From NCBI GenBank assembly GCA_948146395.1, contig OX411544.1:61279856-61343855 (forward strand): 64,000 nucleotides of DNA, written 5' to 3'. How positions within the stretch are numbered: the first letter of the stretch is position 1; every line of letters begins with the position of its first letter. Below the pieces are notes generated by a model that saw only the letters and a list, made by a program, of their open reading frames with translations, was not told the DNA's origin and searched no databases. This document shows positions 53,399 to 61,738 of the stretch, in pieces. The position numbers and the translations under genes are program-made. Origin of the DNA: Fragum whitleyi. Its lineage: Eukaryota > Mollusca > Bivalvia > Cardiida > Cardiidae.

Positions 53399-53779
53399 TT
53401 CTTTAATTCAATAATAGGTGGTGGGATTAAATCAATGTAATTTTTCTCTTGTGTCATAAAAAGAAGATGGGTTCTTTTCTTTTATCTTTCTGTCTTCGTC
53501 TTTTTGCTTTCTTAAATTTCTTTAAGTATACCTTTATAAAAATTTCTGTAACATTCACAAGTATCTGGTAATCTGGAAAGGTGGGGCTGACCATTTGCAG
53601 ATCTAGAGGGGAGATTGGGTCTAGACCCCCTAAAATTCCTGGAAAATATGTTTATTAGATTCGAAAAATCTTCAAATCAAAGTTAATGGTAATCGGAAAG
53701 CAAAATGTCAAAACTACCGCTCAAGCTATAGTTAGGTTTTGCTTCCTCCATGACTTTAAAAAATCTGTTTATTTATACC

Positions 53780-54135
53780 CCCTACCTACGAAGTAGTTTT
53801 TGGTTCTCATAGATCAAAGGTCAAGGTCACAGTCAGCCTTTGTTCAATTTTTGTTTCCGGACTCTAACTTGAGAACCAAGCGACCTAGAACGGTGAAACT
53901 TCATGCCAATTCTGCTTATGACCTAAGGAAGTGCCCTATTGTTTTTGGGTCACATAAGTCAAAGGTCTAGGTCACAGTCAATTTTTGTTTAATTTTTGTT
54001 AGACCTTTTCGTTTACAGACTCTAGCTTAAGAACCAAATGCCTAGAATCTTGAAACTTTATACAAATGCTACCTATGACCTGAGAAAGTGCCCTATTGTT
54101 TTTGGGCAATGTAGGTCAAAGGTGAAGGTCACAGT
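53780..54135. repeat. Tandem repeat, two units of about 150 bp
   Basis: Units share AAGGTCAAGGTCACAGTCAG / AAGGTCTAGGTCACAGTCAA, GACTCTAACTTGAGAACCAA / GACTCTAGCTTAAGAACCAA and GTGCCCTATTGTTTTTGGG. The start near CCCCCTACCTACGAAGTAG may be a hairpin end of another tandem-core element; the other end is not evident. Confidence 0.65.
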
Positions 54136-54296
54136 TTGTTACACTAATAGCACATATATTTGGACAAAGCGCTGGTGGTGATGCTGGTGGGGGGGGGGTA
54201 TTTGACTGCTTTGTGACAGCTCTAGTTTTGGTTTGAAATGATTCATCTCCCCCTCCTAGCCCCTGATTAAATTTTGGATTTGTGCATACTGGTAAT

Positions 54297-54420
54297 AAAG
54301 GTAGATGACCTGTAATAGTTCTGCAACAATTTGGAACTAATGATCTTTCAGAATGTAAACCAAGGTTTCTTAAAGAAATCATTAGAAAAATTCTGTTAAC
54401 ACTGTTAAAGTTTATGACAT
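54297..54420. mobile_element. Palindromic MITE (GGTAGTGGACCTG family), partial
   Basis: AAGGTAGATGACCTGTAATA at the left, centre CAAGGTTTCTTAAAGAAATC, then GTTAACACTGTTAAAGTTTA. The last part of the right arm is missing. Confidence 0.65.
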
Positions 54421-54591
54421 TGGATTTGCTGCTGAATTTGTGTTTTTTTTATACTGTCCTAAATTCTCCCAATTCTCTGATAATTGTAATGGTAAATGGA
54501 AATCAAGGGTTCAGTGCAAATTTTCCAAAAATACCTAAGTATTTAGTTGTTCTCATCATGTCTAACATTTGCAAAAAAACAAACAAACATT

Positions 54592-54672
54592 TAAAGGGGT
54601 CAGCACAATACTATTGTAAGTGCCAATATATTTATAGGCACTTACAATTATAGTATTGTACTGGCCCCTTGA
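54592..54672. mobile_element. Palindromic MITE (GGGGTCAGTGCAA family)
   Basis: AAGGGGTCAGCACAATACTA and TTGTAAGTGCCAATATA pair with TATAGGCACTTACAATTATA and GTATTGTACTGGCCCCTT. Confidence 0.78.
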
Positions 54673-54816
54673 ATTGTGCCAGAGGGCAGGGTGGCCTGTG
54701 CATCTGCACAGTCTGATTAAAGAGTCTTCACTTTGAGTAGATAGAAGCTGTATGTTCAATTATACTGCCTTAGCAGGGTGGATGCTTTTCATATCATCAC
54801 TTCCTGCCCTGAGTTA

Positions 54817-55073
54817 GGCATAAGACTTCCAATCTGGAAGTCGTGGGTTCGATCCCCGGTGGCGGCAAATATCCTTTCCGACGTTTGTCTTTCACCAATG
54901 GGTAGATAATCGTAAACCTATGTGAAATAGCAGTCGGAGGCTAGGAAAGGATGTAATGGTAGTACTGGCGTGAGAAATACCAGGAATCCATTGTTAGGTG
55001 CTCCGGCCGCCGCGATATAACTGAAATAATGTTGAAAGCGGCGTAAAACCCCATTCAATCAATCAATCAATCC
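54817..55073 (+). repeat. tRNA-derived SINE, full-length copy
   Basis: The tRNA-like head has GTTAGGCATAAGACTTCC (A-box region), anticodon-like hairpin CTTCCAATCTGGAAG and B-box GTGGGTTCGATCCCCGG. The body has TTCACCAATGGGTAGATAAT, GCAGTCGGAGGCTAGGAAAG, CCATTGTTAGGTGCTCCGGC and TTGAAAGCGGCGTAAAACCC. It ends CAATCAATCAATCAATC. Best of the copies in the window. Confidence 0.85.
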
Positions 55074-55349
55074 TGCCCTGAGTCCAAGGTTAAAACATTC
55101 ACAAAACTTTTTTTTAAATGGTTTCCCACTTGGCATGTGCAAGGTGAGGTACTATGTCTAACCGTATGCAAAATTGTTAAAAAACAAATTGAAATAAACC
55201 AAATAATCAGTATTTTAATAATGTTGATTAAATTATTGCGCTGCTTTATATCTGTTGTGGAATTTGAAGGGGTTTATTGGTCCTTGAAGACACACAAACA
55301 CAAAAATATAAAGGGAGGTAAAAAATATATTGTTAATTTCGTTAAACTT

Positions 55350-55525
55350 GGCTCTCACCAATGGGTTGATAATCCTAGACCTATGTAAGATAGTAGCTAG
55401 AGACTAGTAAAGGATGTGATGGTTGTACTGGTGAGAGAAATACTAGGAAACCATTGTTAGGTGCTCCGGCCGCCGTGATATAACTGAAAAAATGTTGAAA
55501 GCAGCGTTAAACTCCAATCAATCGT
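55350..55525 (+). repeat. tRNA-derived SINE, 5' truncated
   Basis: TCTCACCAATGGGTTGATAA, AGCTAGAGACTAGTAAAGGA, GGTGCTCCGGCCGCCGTGAT, TTGAAAGCAGCGTTAAACTC and CAATCAATCG. Lacks the tRNA-like head. Confidence 0.78.
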
Positions 55526-56410
55526 AAAATTTGGAGGAAATTAGCATTGTTGTATTACCTCCATTGAGTTTCACTCAAAACTCTATCATCACATTCATTC
55601 AATTTCATTAAAAAAACATTCAACTTGTAAATTTCATGTTGTTCTTAACTGTTGAACCCATAAACATGTTTTAAAAAGTCTTCATAGCATTTCCTTAGAT
55701 TTAGTATTATGGACTACATTGTGGGAAAAAACTTAGCTTAACTGCTAAGACAGTATTTGTAATGGACATATTTCAGAAATCTTAGAAAGTGTATTTTTGG
55801 GAGAGTTATGATTATTTGTAGTTCTTTTAAAAATAGTCTGTAACATTTTGTTTAATTGTATTTATAGAAACTACACATCATTTCTTATCCGTCATTTGAT
55901 ACTGTATATGGGATTTTTCTTTTCTCTAAAAAATGCATTAAATCTAGATCTTACAAAATATTTTAGAGCATTTAGTTATTTATAATAATATTCTATTTTC
56001 TAATCAATATCTATGGGTAGAATAAATTTCTACACCTGGAGCATTTCTTGTTATGGTATACGTTTTGTCATTGTATATATATTCTTAAATAAAAGATATG
56101 AAAACTTAGGAAAATTTAGTCATTTTCTTTCACTGAGCCAATAAAAATAAGTGAGGATCAACTTTACTAATAAGAAGGAGGCAAAGTGTCACAAGATACG
56201 CCCGATATACAAGCGGGTGTCAAAGTATGAAAAACAACAAAGGGAAATGGTCAAAGATTAATCTAGAAAGTCCTGGCCATATTCTGAATACTTCGATATA
56301 AGCATGTGATGGCTTATGTGTTACTGTAAAACTAAGTCTTGTGACAAATTTCGATCACAACAAATGGTTGCATTTACTTGTCTGATCTCAGGAGTTGTAT
56401 AAGATCGGTG
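55526..56410. other. Intergenic, no gene recognised
   Basis: AT-rich with a candidate polyadenylation word AATAAAAG at 56089. No coding frame. Might be downstream UTR of an unknown transcript. Confidence 0.4.
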
Positions 56411-56687
56411 AACAAGAGCACCACCTACGTGTGCCTACGCTAGGCTGTAAGTGCTGGATGGTGAAAAAAACTAAGTAGAAAAAGGGGCATGATTTGAACA
56501 AAAGGCCTCTTAAGTTATCCCCCATGTAAGAAAAGGTTGCTCTTTTGATGGTGAGTATGTGTGCCAAGTTTTAAGTGAATGCCTTCAGTAGAAACATGAC
56601 AAAACAACAAAAACATGACACCACCACCAACAACGCCCACTAAAGGCAATAGTAATACATCGAGTGTTCTCTGAAAGCAGCAGAGCT
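56411..56687 (-). mobile_element. Hairpin-ended element, family B (copy 4, diverged)
   Basis: Left AACAAGAGCACCACCTACGT, right GAAAGCAGCAGAGCT. Contains TGGTGAGTATGTGTGCCAAG and TGCCTTCAGTAGAAACATGA. Confidence 0.75.
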
Positions 56688-57044
56688 AAGAATGCTGCTT
56701 TATACCACTTTTCAACAGTTAGTGTCTTTACCAATCAAAAGTTGAAGCAGATTTTGAAGTTAATTCACCAGAAAGCCTTGACCAATGTCTTTGCCATTGT
56801 TGGGCTTTTGAAGGTCTTGTCTAAAGCAATGCACATGTGAATTTTCAAGGCTCTCTGACTTACCAATCCAAAGTTATGGTTAATATTGGTTTAATCTACA
56901 AAAACCTTACCTTGAAAAATGACCTAACCTTAACTGGTGGCCTTAAACCTGGAATCATCAGAATGGCATTGTCACGGGCAGTTATCATATGAAATATGAA
57001 GGCCACTTGCCATTCAAAAGATATCACACAATGTTAAAGTTTTT

Positions 57045-58070
57045 AGCTCCACTGGCTGAAAGCCACTGGGGCTATTGTCATGGCGTTGTGTCCGTCGTGC
57101 GTCTGTCCGTATGTGCGTCCGGTCGTAAACTTTTTCTTTAAAAATCTTCTCCTCAGAAACTACTGGATGGATTTCAACCAAACTTCACAGGAATAATCCT
57201 TGGGTGACCCTCTTTCAAAGTCGTTCAAGAAATTTTGATCCAATGAAAACATGGATTTAATGGGCGTGGCTAATTTCCAAATATGGTAAAAAGTGACTTT
57301 TCTCAGGTTCTAACTGATGGATATCAACCAAATTTTACATGAATGATCCTTGGGTGACCCTTTATCAGTCTACAAAAAAATAATTGTGATCGGATGAAAA
57401 ATATGTATCCCATGGGCGGAGGTCATCTCTCTATATGTTATATAGTGGAAACTTTGAAAATCATTTTCTCAGAATCTAACTGATAGATATCAACCAAATT
57501 TTACATGAATGATCCTTGGGTGATCCATTATCATTCATTCAAAAGTAATTGTGATTTGAACAAAAATATGTCTTTTATGGACGGAGGTCATTTCTCTATA
57601 TGTTATTTAGTGGAAACTTTGAAAATCATTTTCTCAGAATCTAACTGATAGATATCAACCAAATTTTACATGAATGATCCTTGGGTGACCCTTTATCAGT
57701 CTACCAAAAATTATTGTGATCGGATGAAAAATATGTATCCCATGGGCGGAGGTCATTCTTTATATGTTATATAGTGCAAACTTTGAAAATCATTTTCTCA
57801 GAATGTTACTGATGGATATCAATCAAACTTCATTGGTATGATCCTTGGGTGATCCATTATCATTCAGTCAAAAATTATTGTGATTTGAAGAAAAATATGT
57901 CTTTTATGGGCGGAAGTCATTTCTCTATATGTTATAATAGTGGAAACTTTGAAAATCTTTTCAACATCAGTAGAAGCCAAAATATCTAAAAATCTAGTCA
58001 AAACTTAGATTTGCTATTACAAGAAATTCAAGCCTGTGGAGCGACACAAGCCATTCATGGCTTTCTAGTT
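57045..58070 (+). mobile_element. Hairpin-ended element with tandem core, family D (copy 2)
   Basis: Left end TTTTT|AGCTCCACTGGCTGAAAGCC and GTCCGTCGTGCGTCTGTCCG; right end GCCATTCATGGCTTTCTAGT then T. About five core units of 150 bp. It splits a GACCTTGAC-type repeat: AATGTTAAAGTTTTT on the left continues as ATTTTTGTTCCCAAATTTGA on the right. Confidence 0.87.
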
Positions 58071-58199
58071 TATTTTTGTTCCCAAATTTGACCTTGAAAA
58101 TGGCATTGACCTTGACTGATGACCTTGAATTTGGTACCAACAGAAAATGCTAGTGCCAGGCAATCATCATGTGAAATATGAGGGCCTTATCACTTGCCA

Positions 58200-58408
58200 T
58201 TCCAAAGTTATCACAAAATGTCAAAGTTTTCGCACGACAACGACGACACGAAGGCTATAGCAATACTTCGGGTTTTCTCCGAAAACATCCGAGCTAAAAT
58301 TGGAGAGGGCATGGAGAAAGAAGAAGAACGTGACTCTACCACGTGTAAACATGGCAAAGAAGGCTACATTTTAAGCTCGGCTGTTTGGAGAAAACCGAGG
58401 TATTGCTA
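58200..58408. repeat. Two family B T-run ends in inverted orientation
   Basis: 58200-58297 ends CGGGTTTTCTCCGAAAACAT, CCGAGCTAAAA. 58374-58408 starts AAGCTCGGCTGTTTGGAGAA, AACCGAGGTATTGC. They face each other across about 76 bp that includes GAGAAAGAAGAAGAACGTGA. Neither has its far end. Confidence 0.7.
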
Positions 58409-59529
58409 ACGTTTTAGCCTTCACGTATAAATTAATTTGGTGGTTGTTTTACTTGATACTGAGTAGGAGTTTGATACCTTGTTTTAAATGATAACCAACA
58501 TGACACAATTTGGTATATAAAACAAGCGCATGTGTGTCGCGTTTCTGAAATGTCGATATCCGTACACCCGAAAGCACTTAAGGGCTTAGAACAACATTGT
58601 CGTAAATGCCTATATTCATGACACTTACGTAAGTGTTTCGATAAGCTACAGACTTGCAAGCACATCAGAGTAGGCCTCCTTGTATATATTAAGCGTCTGT
58701 AAAGCAAACGAGCGGACGTATTCATCGAACCATATGCACCACATATCTACTAGAAATGCGGTTGCAAAACCGCATCGTTTTAGGGGGAAAAAGGGGGAAA
58801 ATGTGATAAACATATCTGTAAAAATGTATTTCAAATTTTACTCGAAAATCATATACATCATATGCTAAATATTTATCTACATTCACATATAATAATTTTA
58901 ACAAATCATAATTTATCTTTTATGCACAAATTGAACAAACTATAAATGCATGGGTTCTCGTCTGCAAGGACAGACTGATATCACTTTCAAATAATTTTTC
59001 TTTTCTAAACTTTCTTATCCTTAGAACCATTCCGATTGTGACCATCAAATTACACATTGTGTGACTGGTCTATTGTAGACTTGGTATATTTTGTATGATT
59101 TTGAGTTAAAATGTATAAATTAGAATGATATATATATATGTGTGTGTGTATCCTGTAACTAAGATATTTCCTAGATTTTTATAACGCGGACTTCTACCCG
59201 CATGTTCACTATCTGCAAATTAATACAACTATCTGCAAATCAATACAACATGTAACGTAATTATGCAATATTCCAAGGGGAATAATAGACCCATATATCA
59301 AGTAAGTTTACTCTGTTCAACCTTAATCAAGATAATTAAGTAAATACTTTAAACTTCGACATACTGTCTTTCTCAGGTCAATATTTATGTCTTGGTAAAG
59401 GTTTCATACCGCAATTTTGAACGGGAGTAAACTTATTGTTAATATTTTGTACAAACCACATGTAGGATATTTGTTTGTTGCCATTATTTATGTTCCTACT
59501 TCAAAAAGTGCATCCATGAATATGGACAA
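58409..59529. other. Intergenic 3' of the homeobox gene, no gene recognised
   Basis: Includes a decayed foldback at 58578-58642 and a short TATATATATATGTGTGTGTG simple repeat near 59131. Small open frames show no similarity. Confidence 0.45.
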
Positions 59530-59773
59530 GGGCCCTGTTTCACTAAACTTCTTACGAAAAAAATAATCGCGAGTCAAAATCTTAAATCGTACCTGGTGTT
59601 TTAACTCATTGTTAGATTCTGCCTTGCAATATCTCATTTGAATCGTCTTTAGAAAGCGATTCCAATAAGATGATGCTTGGCAGAATTCCATATTCAGTTA
59701 CTACTCTAGAAGCATTTCTTTATTTTTGACCTACGCCAAAAAATGATCGTAAGATGCTTAGTAAAACAGGCCC
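59530..59773. mobile_element. TIR MITE (GGGCCCTGTTTCACTAAAC family), copy 1
   Basis: Left GGGCCCTGTTTCACTAAACT and TCTTACGA; right TCGTAAGATGCTTAGTAAAA and CAGGCCC. Interior GCCTTGCAATATCTCATTTG and GGCAGAATTCCAT is shared with 61571-61738. Confidence 0.78.
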
Positions 59774-60329
59774 AGGCCGTACTGTAGAATGCGGAAATAT
59801 TTCAAGTCAGTAGATACAAATACAGATAATCAGATTAGTCACCATCTTGAATTATTAAAGCTTCAATGACCAACATTTATGTTCATTCATTGATTCCATT
59901 CATTAATTCATGACACGTTTAACATCCGTTAGCGTACAATAACGATTACATACAATAATCAATACACAATTACATCTGTCCTTCGTGAAAACGTTTAAGA
60001 AATAGTAATATGCTTTGCACGTGTATTGACATGCAAAGCGGTGAACCGTTTTTAAACGTTCAGAAACACTTTTCAATCATGGACACATGGCTTGGGACTT
60101 CGTTCTTGTTCGATCTGCTGCTACTGCTGAGTATACCAGGCGAACCGGAAGTCGTGTAAGCGACTCTTTTCACGATTTTACTACTCACGTGAAATATAAT
60201 TCCATTTCTTCCGGTTTTCTTTTACACATTCCGTTTGAATGATACCCACTAGTTTTATATACAGCACTATTGCACCAATTTGGAATAAACATATTTTGTT
60301 GCTTTGATTTCAAAAACTGTCTATTGTCT
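59774..60329. other. Likely 3' UTR or flank of the homeobox gene
   Basis: Unique-looking sequence directly after the stop of the minus-strand homeobox gene. A 26-codon frame on the plus strand at 60079-60159 starts MDTWLGTSFLFDLLLLLSIP; no support for its translation. Confidence 0.4.
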
Positions 60330-60431
60330 TCATACTTGGTACTGAAGCATATGATTACTAAGTCCCGGATGTGAATTGTTCATGCGCAGAGCTGTCAAAC
60401 TTTTGTTGTACCAGTCATCTTCGTGGACATC
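60330..60431 (-). CDS. Homeobox gene terminal exon (OAR-like tail)
   Basis: 33 codons plus TGA. It joins the previous exon in phase 0. The peptide EDDWYNKSLTALRMN is coherent with an OAR-type activity-modulating tail, which supports this splice over read-through. Confidence 0.82.
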   Translation of the reverse strand, partial: DVHEDDWYNKSLTALRMNNSHPGLSNHMLQYQV

Positions 60432-61200
60432 CTATTAAAACAGAAAATAAAAGAATAATAAATTCAATGAATTGTTATCGAATTACGAACCAAATTCTAT
60501 CTAACTATTTCGAAGACGCACACGAAAAGGTATGCAAAACATAGAAACACAAAAACGAAAGTGAATAATGTATCTACTTTTGAGGGTGAGGAAGTTTTGA
60601 TCGAAACGACACAACAGTTTGAAAGATGAATTCAATTACGTGCGAGTATCGAAGTTAAATGAAAGATTTACCAATCCAGTTTCCTTATTTGTAAATCAAT
60701 GTCATAGCGTATTATTTTGTAATAAACTAAACACCTCAATAAGTGAGTTCTTATTAAGATTGTTGTTTTTGCTAATTGTAAGATAGTTTACAACCAATTC
60801 AAAATTAAAAAGTTGAACAACAACTGAAATATTGTAGCAGAATATTTTCTTAATGCTATAATGGTAAGAAATAACCTTAGATGACTTAAAAACTAACCAA
60901 ATTGTATTCCGTTGCCATTCCTGGAAACTGCTGGATTTGTCTTGGCATAGTGGCGGCCATGTTAGATTGCATTGTATTCATACTCGGGAACTGTGCAACA
61001 GGTGAATAAGAAGAGTTCATTTGTGGGTATCGGGCCATGTTGTTCATGCTCCCAGGACTTGGGTATGTTCCGTATGGTCTGTTGTTGGTGGGGTAGATAT
61101 TTCTCATCATACTGTTGCATGTTGGGATGACGGGTGATAGGGATTTGGCGAGCTGCTTTTCTTGCTTGCGGTATTTGGCTCGGCGGTTTTGGAACCATAC
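60330..61200 (-). CDS. Paired-class homeobox transcription factor, last two coding exons (Prop1/unc-42-like; partial)
   Basis: Minus strand. Exon 61200-60898 (303 bp, phase 0) follows an acceptor ATCTTAAG and encodes the homeodomain from residue 47, VWFQNRRAKYRKQEKQLAKS, so Q50 and N51 are present. An intron at position 46/47 is usual for paired-class genes. The region after it is rich in Met, Asn, Pro and Tyr. The donor TTG|GTTAGT joins exon 60431-60330 (acceptor TTTTAATAG), encoding DVHEDDWYNKSLTALRMNNS and ending in MLQYQV before TGA. The SLTALRMN stretch resembles the OAR motif of paired-like factors. Class is secure; assignment to Prop1/unc-42 rests on the RAKYRKQEKQL flank and is tentative. 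It acts as a nuclear DNA-binding regulator. The homeodomain start and N-terminus are not in the window. Confidence 0.85.
60432..60897 (-). other. Intron between the last two homeobox exons
   Basis: 466 bp, GTTAGT donor to TTTTAATAG acceptor on the minus strand. No repeats recognised. Confidence 0.7.
60898..61200 (-). CDS. Homeobox gene penultimate coding exon
   Basis: 101 codons from VWFQNRR to GMATEYNL. Reading through the donor gives only V-S-F-stop, so an unspliced transcript would lose the OAR-like tail. Confidence 0.9.
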
Positions 61201-61340
61201 CTTAAGATACATAGAGAAAAATATGAACGCAATTGACTCAAATAATTCAAAATGATAAGAAAAGGAATATATATATATTTGGATTTGAAAGTGATCGAGA
61301 ACATCTGGGACATTAAAAAATTAATCGTAATTCAAAATCA

Positions 61341-61568
61341 TTAACCTTTCCTGTTTTACAAAATTTTGGACCTGTCCAAATTCAAAAGTTTTGCAGACGA
61401 AAATTTAAAGTGGATTTAATTTGAAAAATAACCATGCAGTAGGAAGGAAAACGGTGTGGAGAAAGTAGAAATTGCTTGTCAGAAGCAATTTCTTCTTTTT
61501 TCACAATGTTTTCTGAATCATAAAATCTTAGGCACGTAAAAAGCAGGGATTAAACAGCAAAGGGTTAA
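61341..61568. mobile_element. Hairpin MITE (TTAACC...GGTTAA family), copy 2
   Basis: TTAACCTTTCCTGTTTTACA to CAGCAAAGGGTTAA, 228 bp, with the same central GAAATTGCTTGTCAGAAGCA hairpin as 10811-11040. Confidence 0.82.
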
Positions 61569-61570
61569 TT

Positions 61571-61738
61571 GGCCCTGGTGATTTATACATTGTTTGAGTC
61601 TGCCTTGCAATATCTCATTGGAATCGTCTAGTGAGATAATGCGTGGCAGAATTCCATGTTTAGTTACTGTATAGCAACTTTAATTTTTGACCTAAGCAAA
61701 AAAAAAATGCTCGTAAGACGTTTAGTAAAACGGGCCCC
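61571..61738. mobile_element. TIR MITE (GGGCCCTGTTT family), copy 2
   Basis: Left GGCCCTGGTGATTTATAC, right TCGTAAGACGTTTAGTAAAA and CGGGCCCC. It abuts the previous MITE by 2 bp. The left terminal repeat is shortened compared with 59530-59773. Confidence 0.72.

Noticed and set aside
3633..54420. piggyBac ancestry of the GGTAGTGGACCTG palindromes because of flanking TTAA
   Set aside because: TTAA could be part of the terminal repeat itself (the ends read CTACCTTAA), several copies are truncated, and the terminal bases do not look like piggyBac ends.
60079..60159. 26-codon plus-strand frame with a leucine-rich, signal-like sequence
   Set aside because: Very short, no homology, and in the probable 3' UTR of a minus-strand gene.
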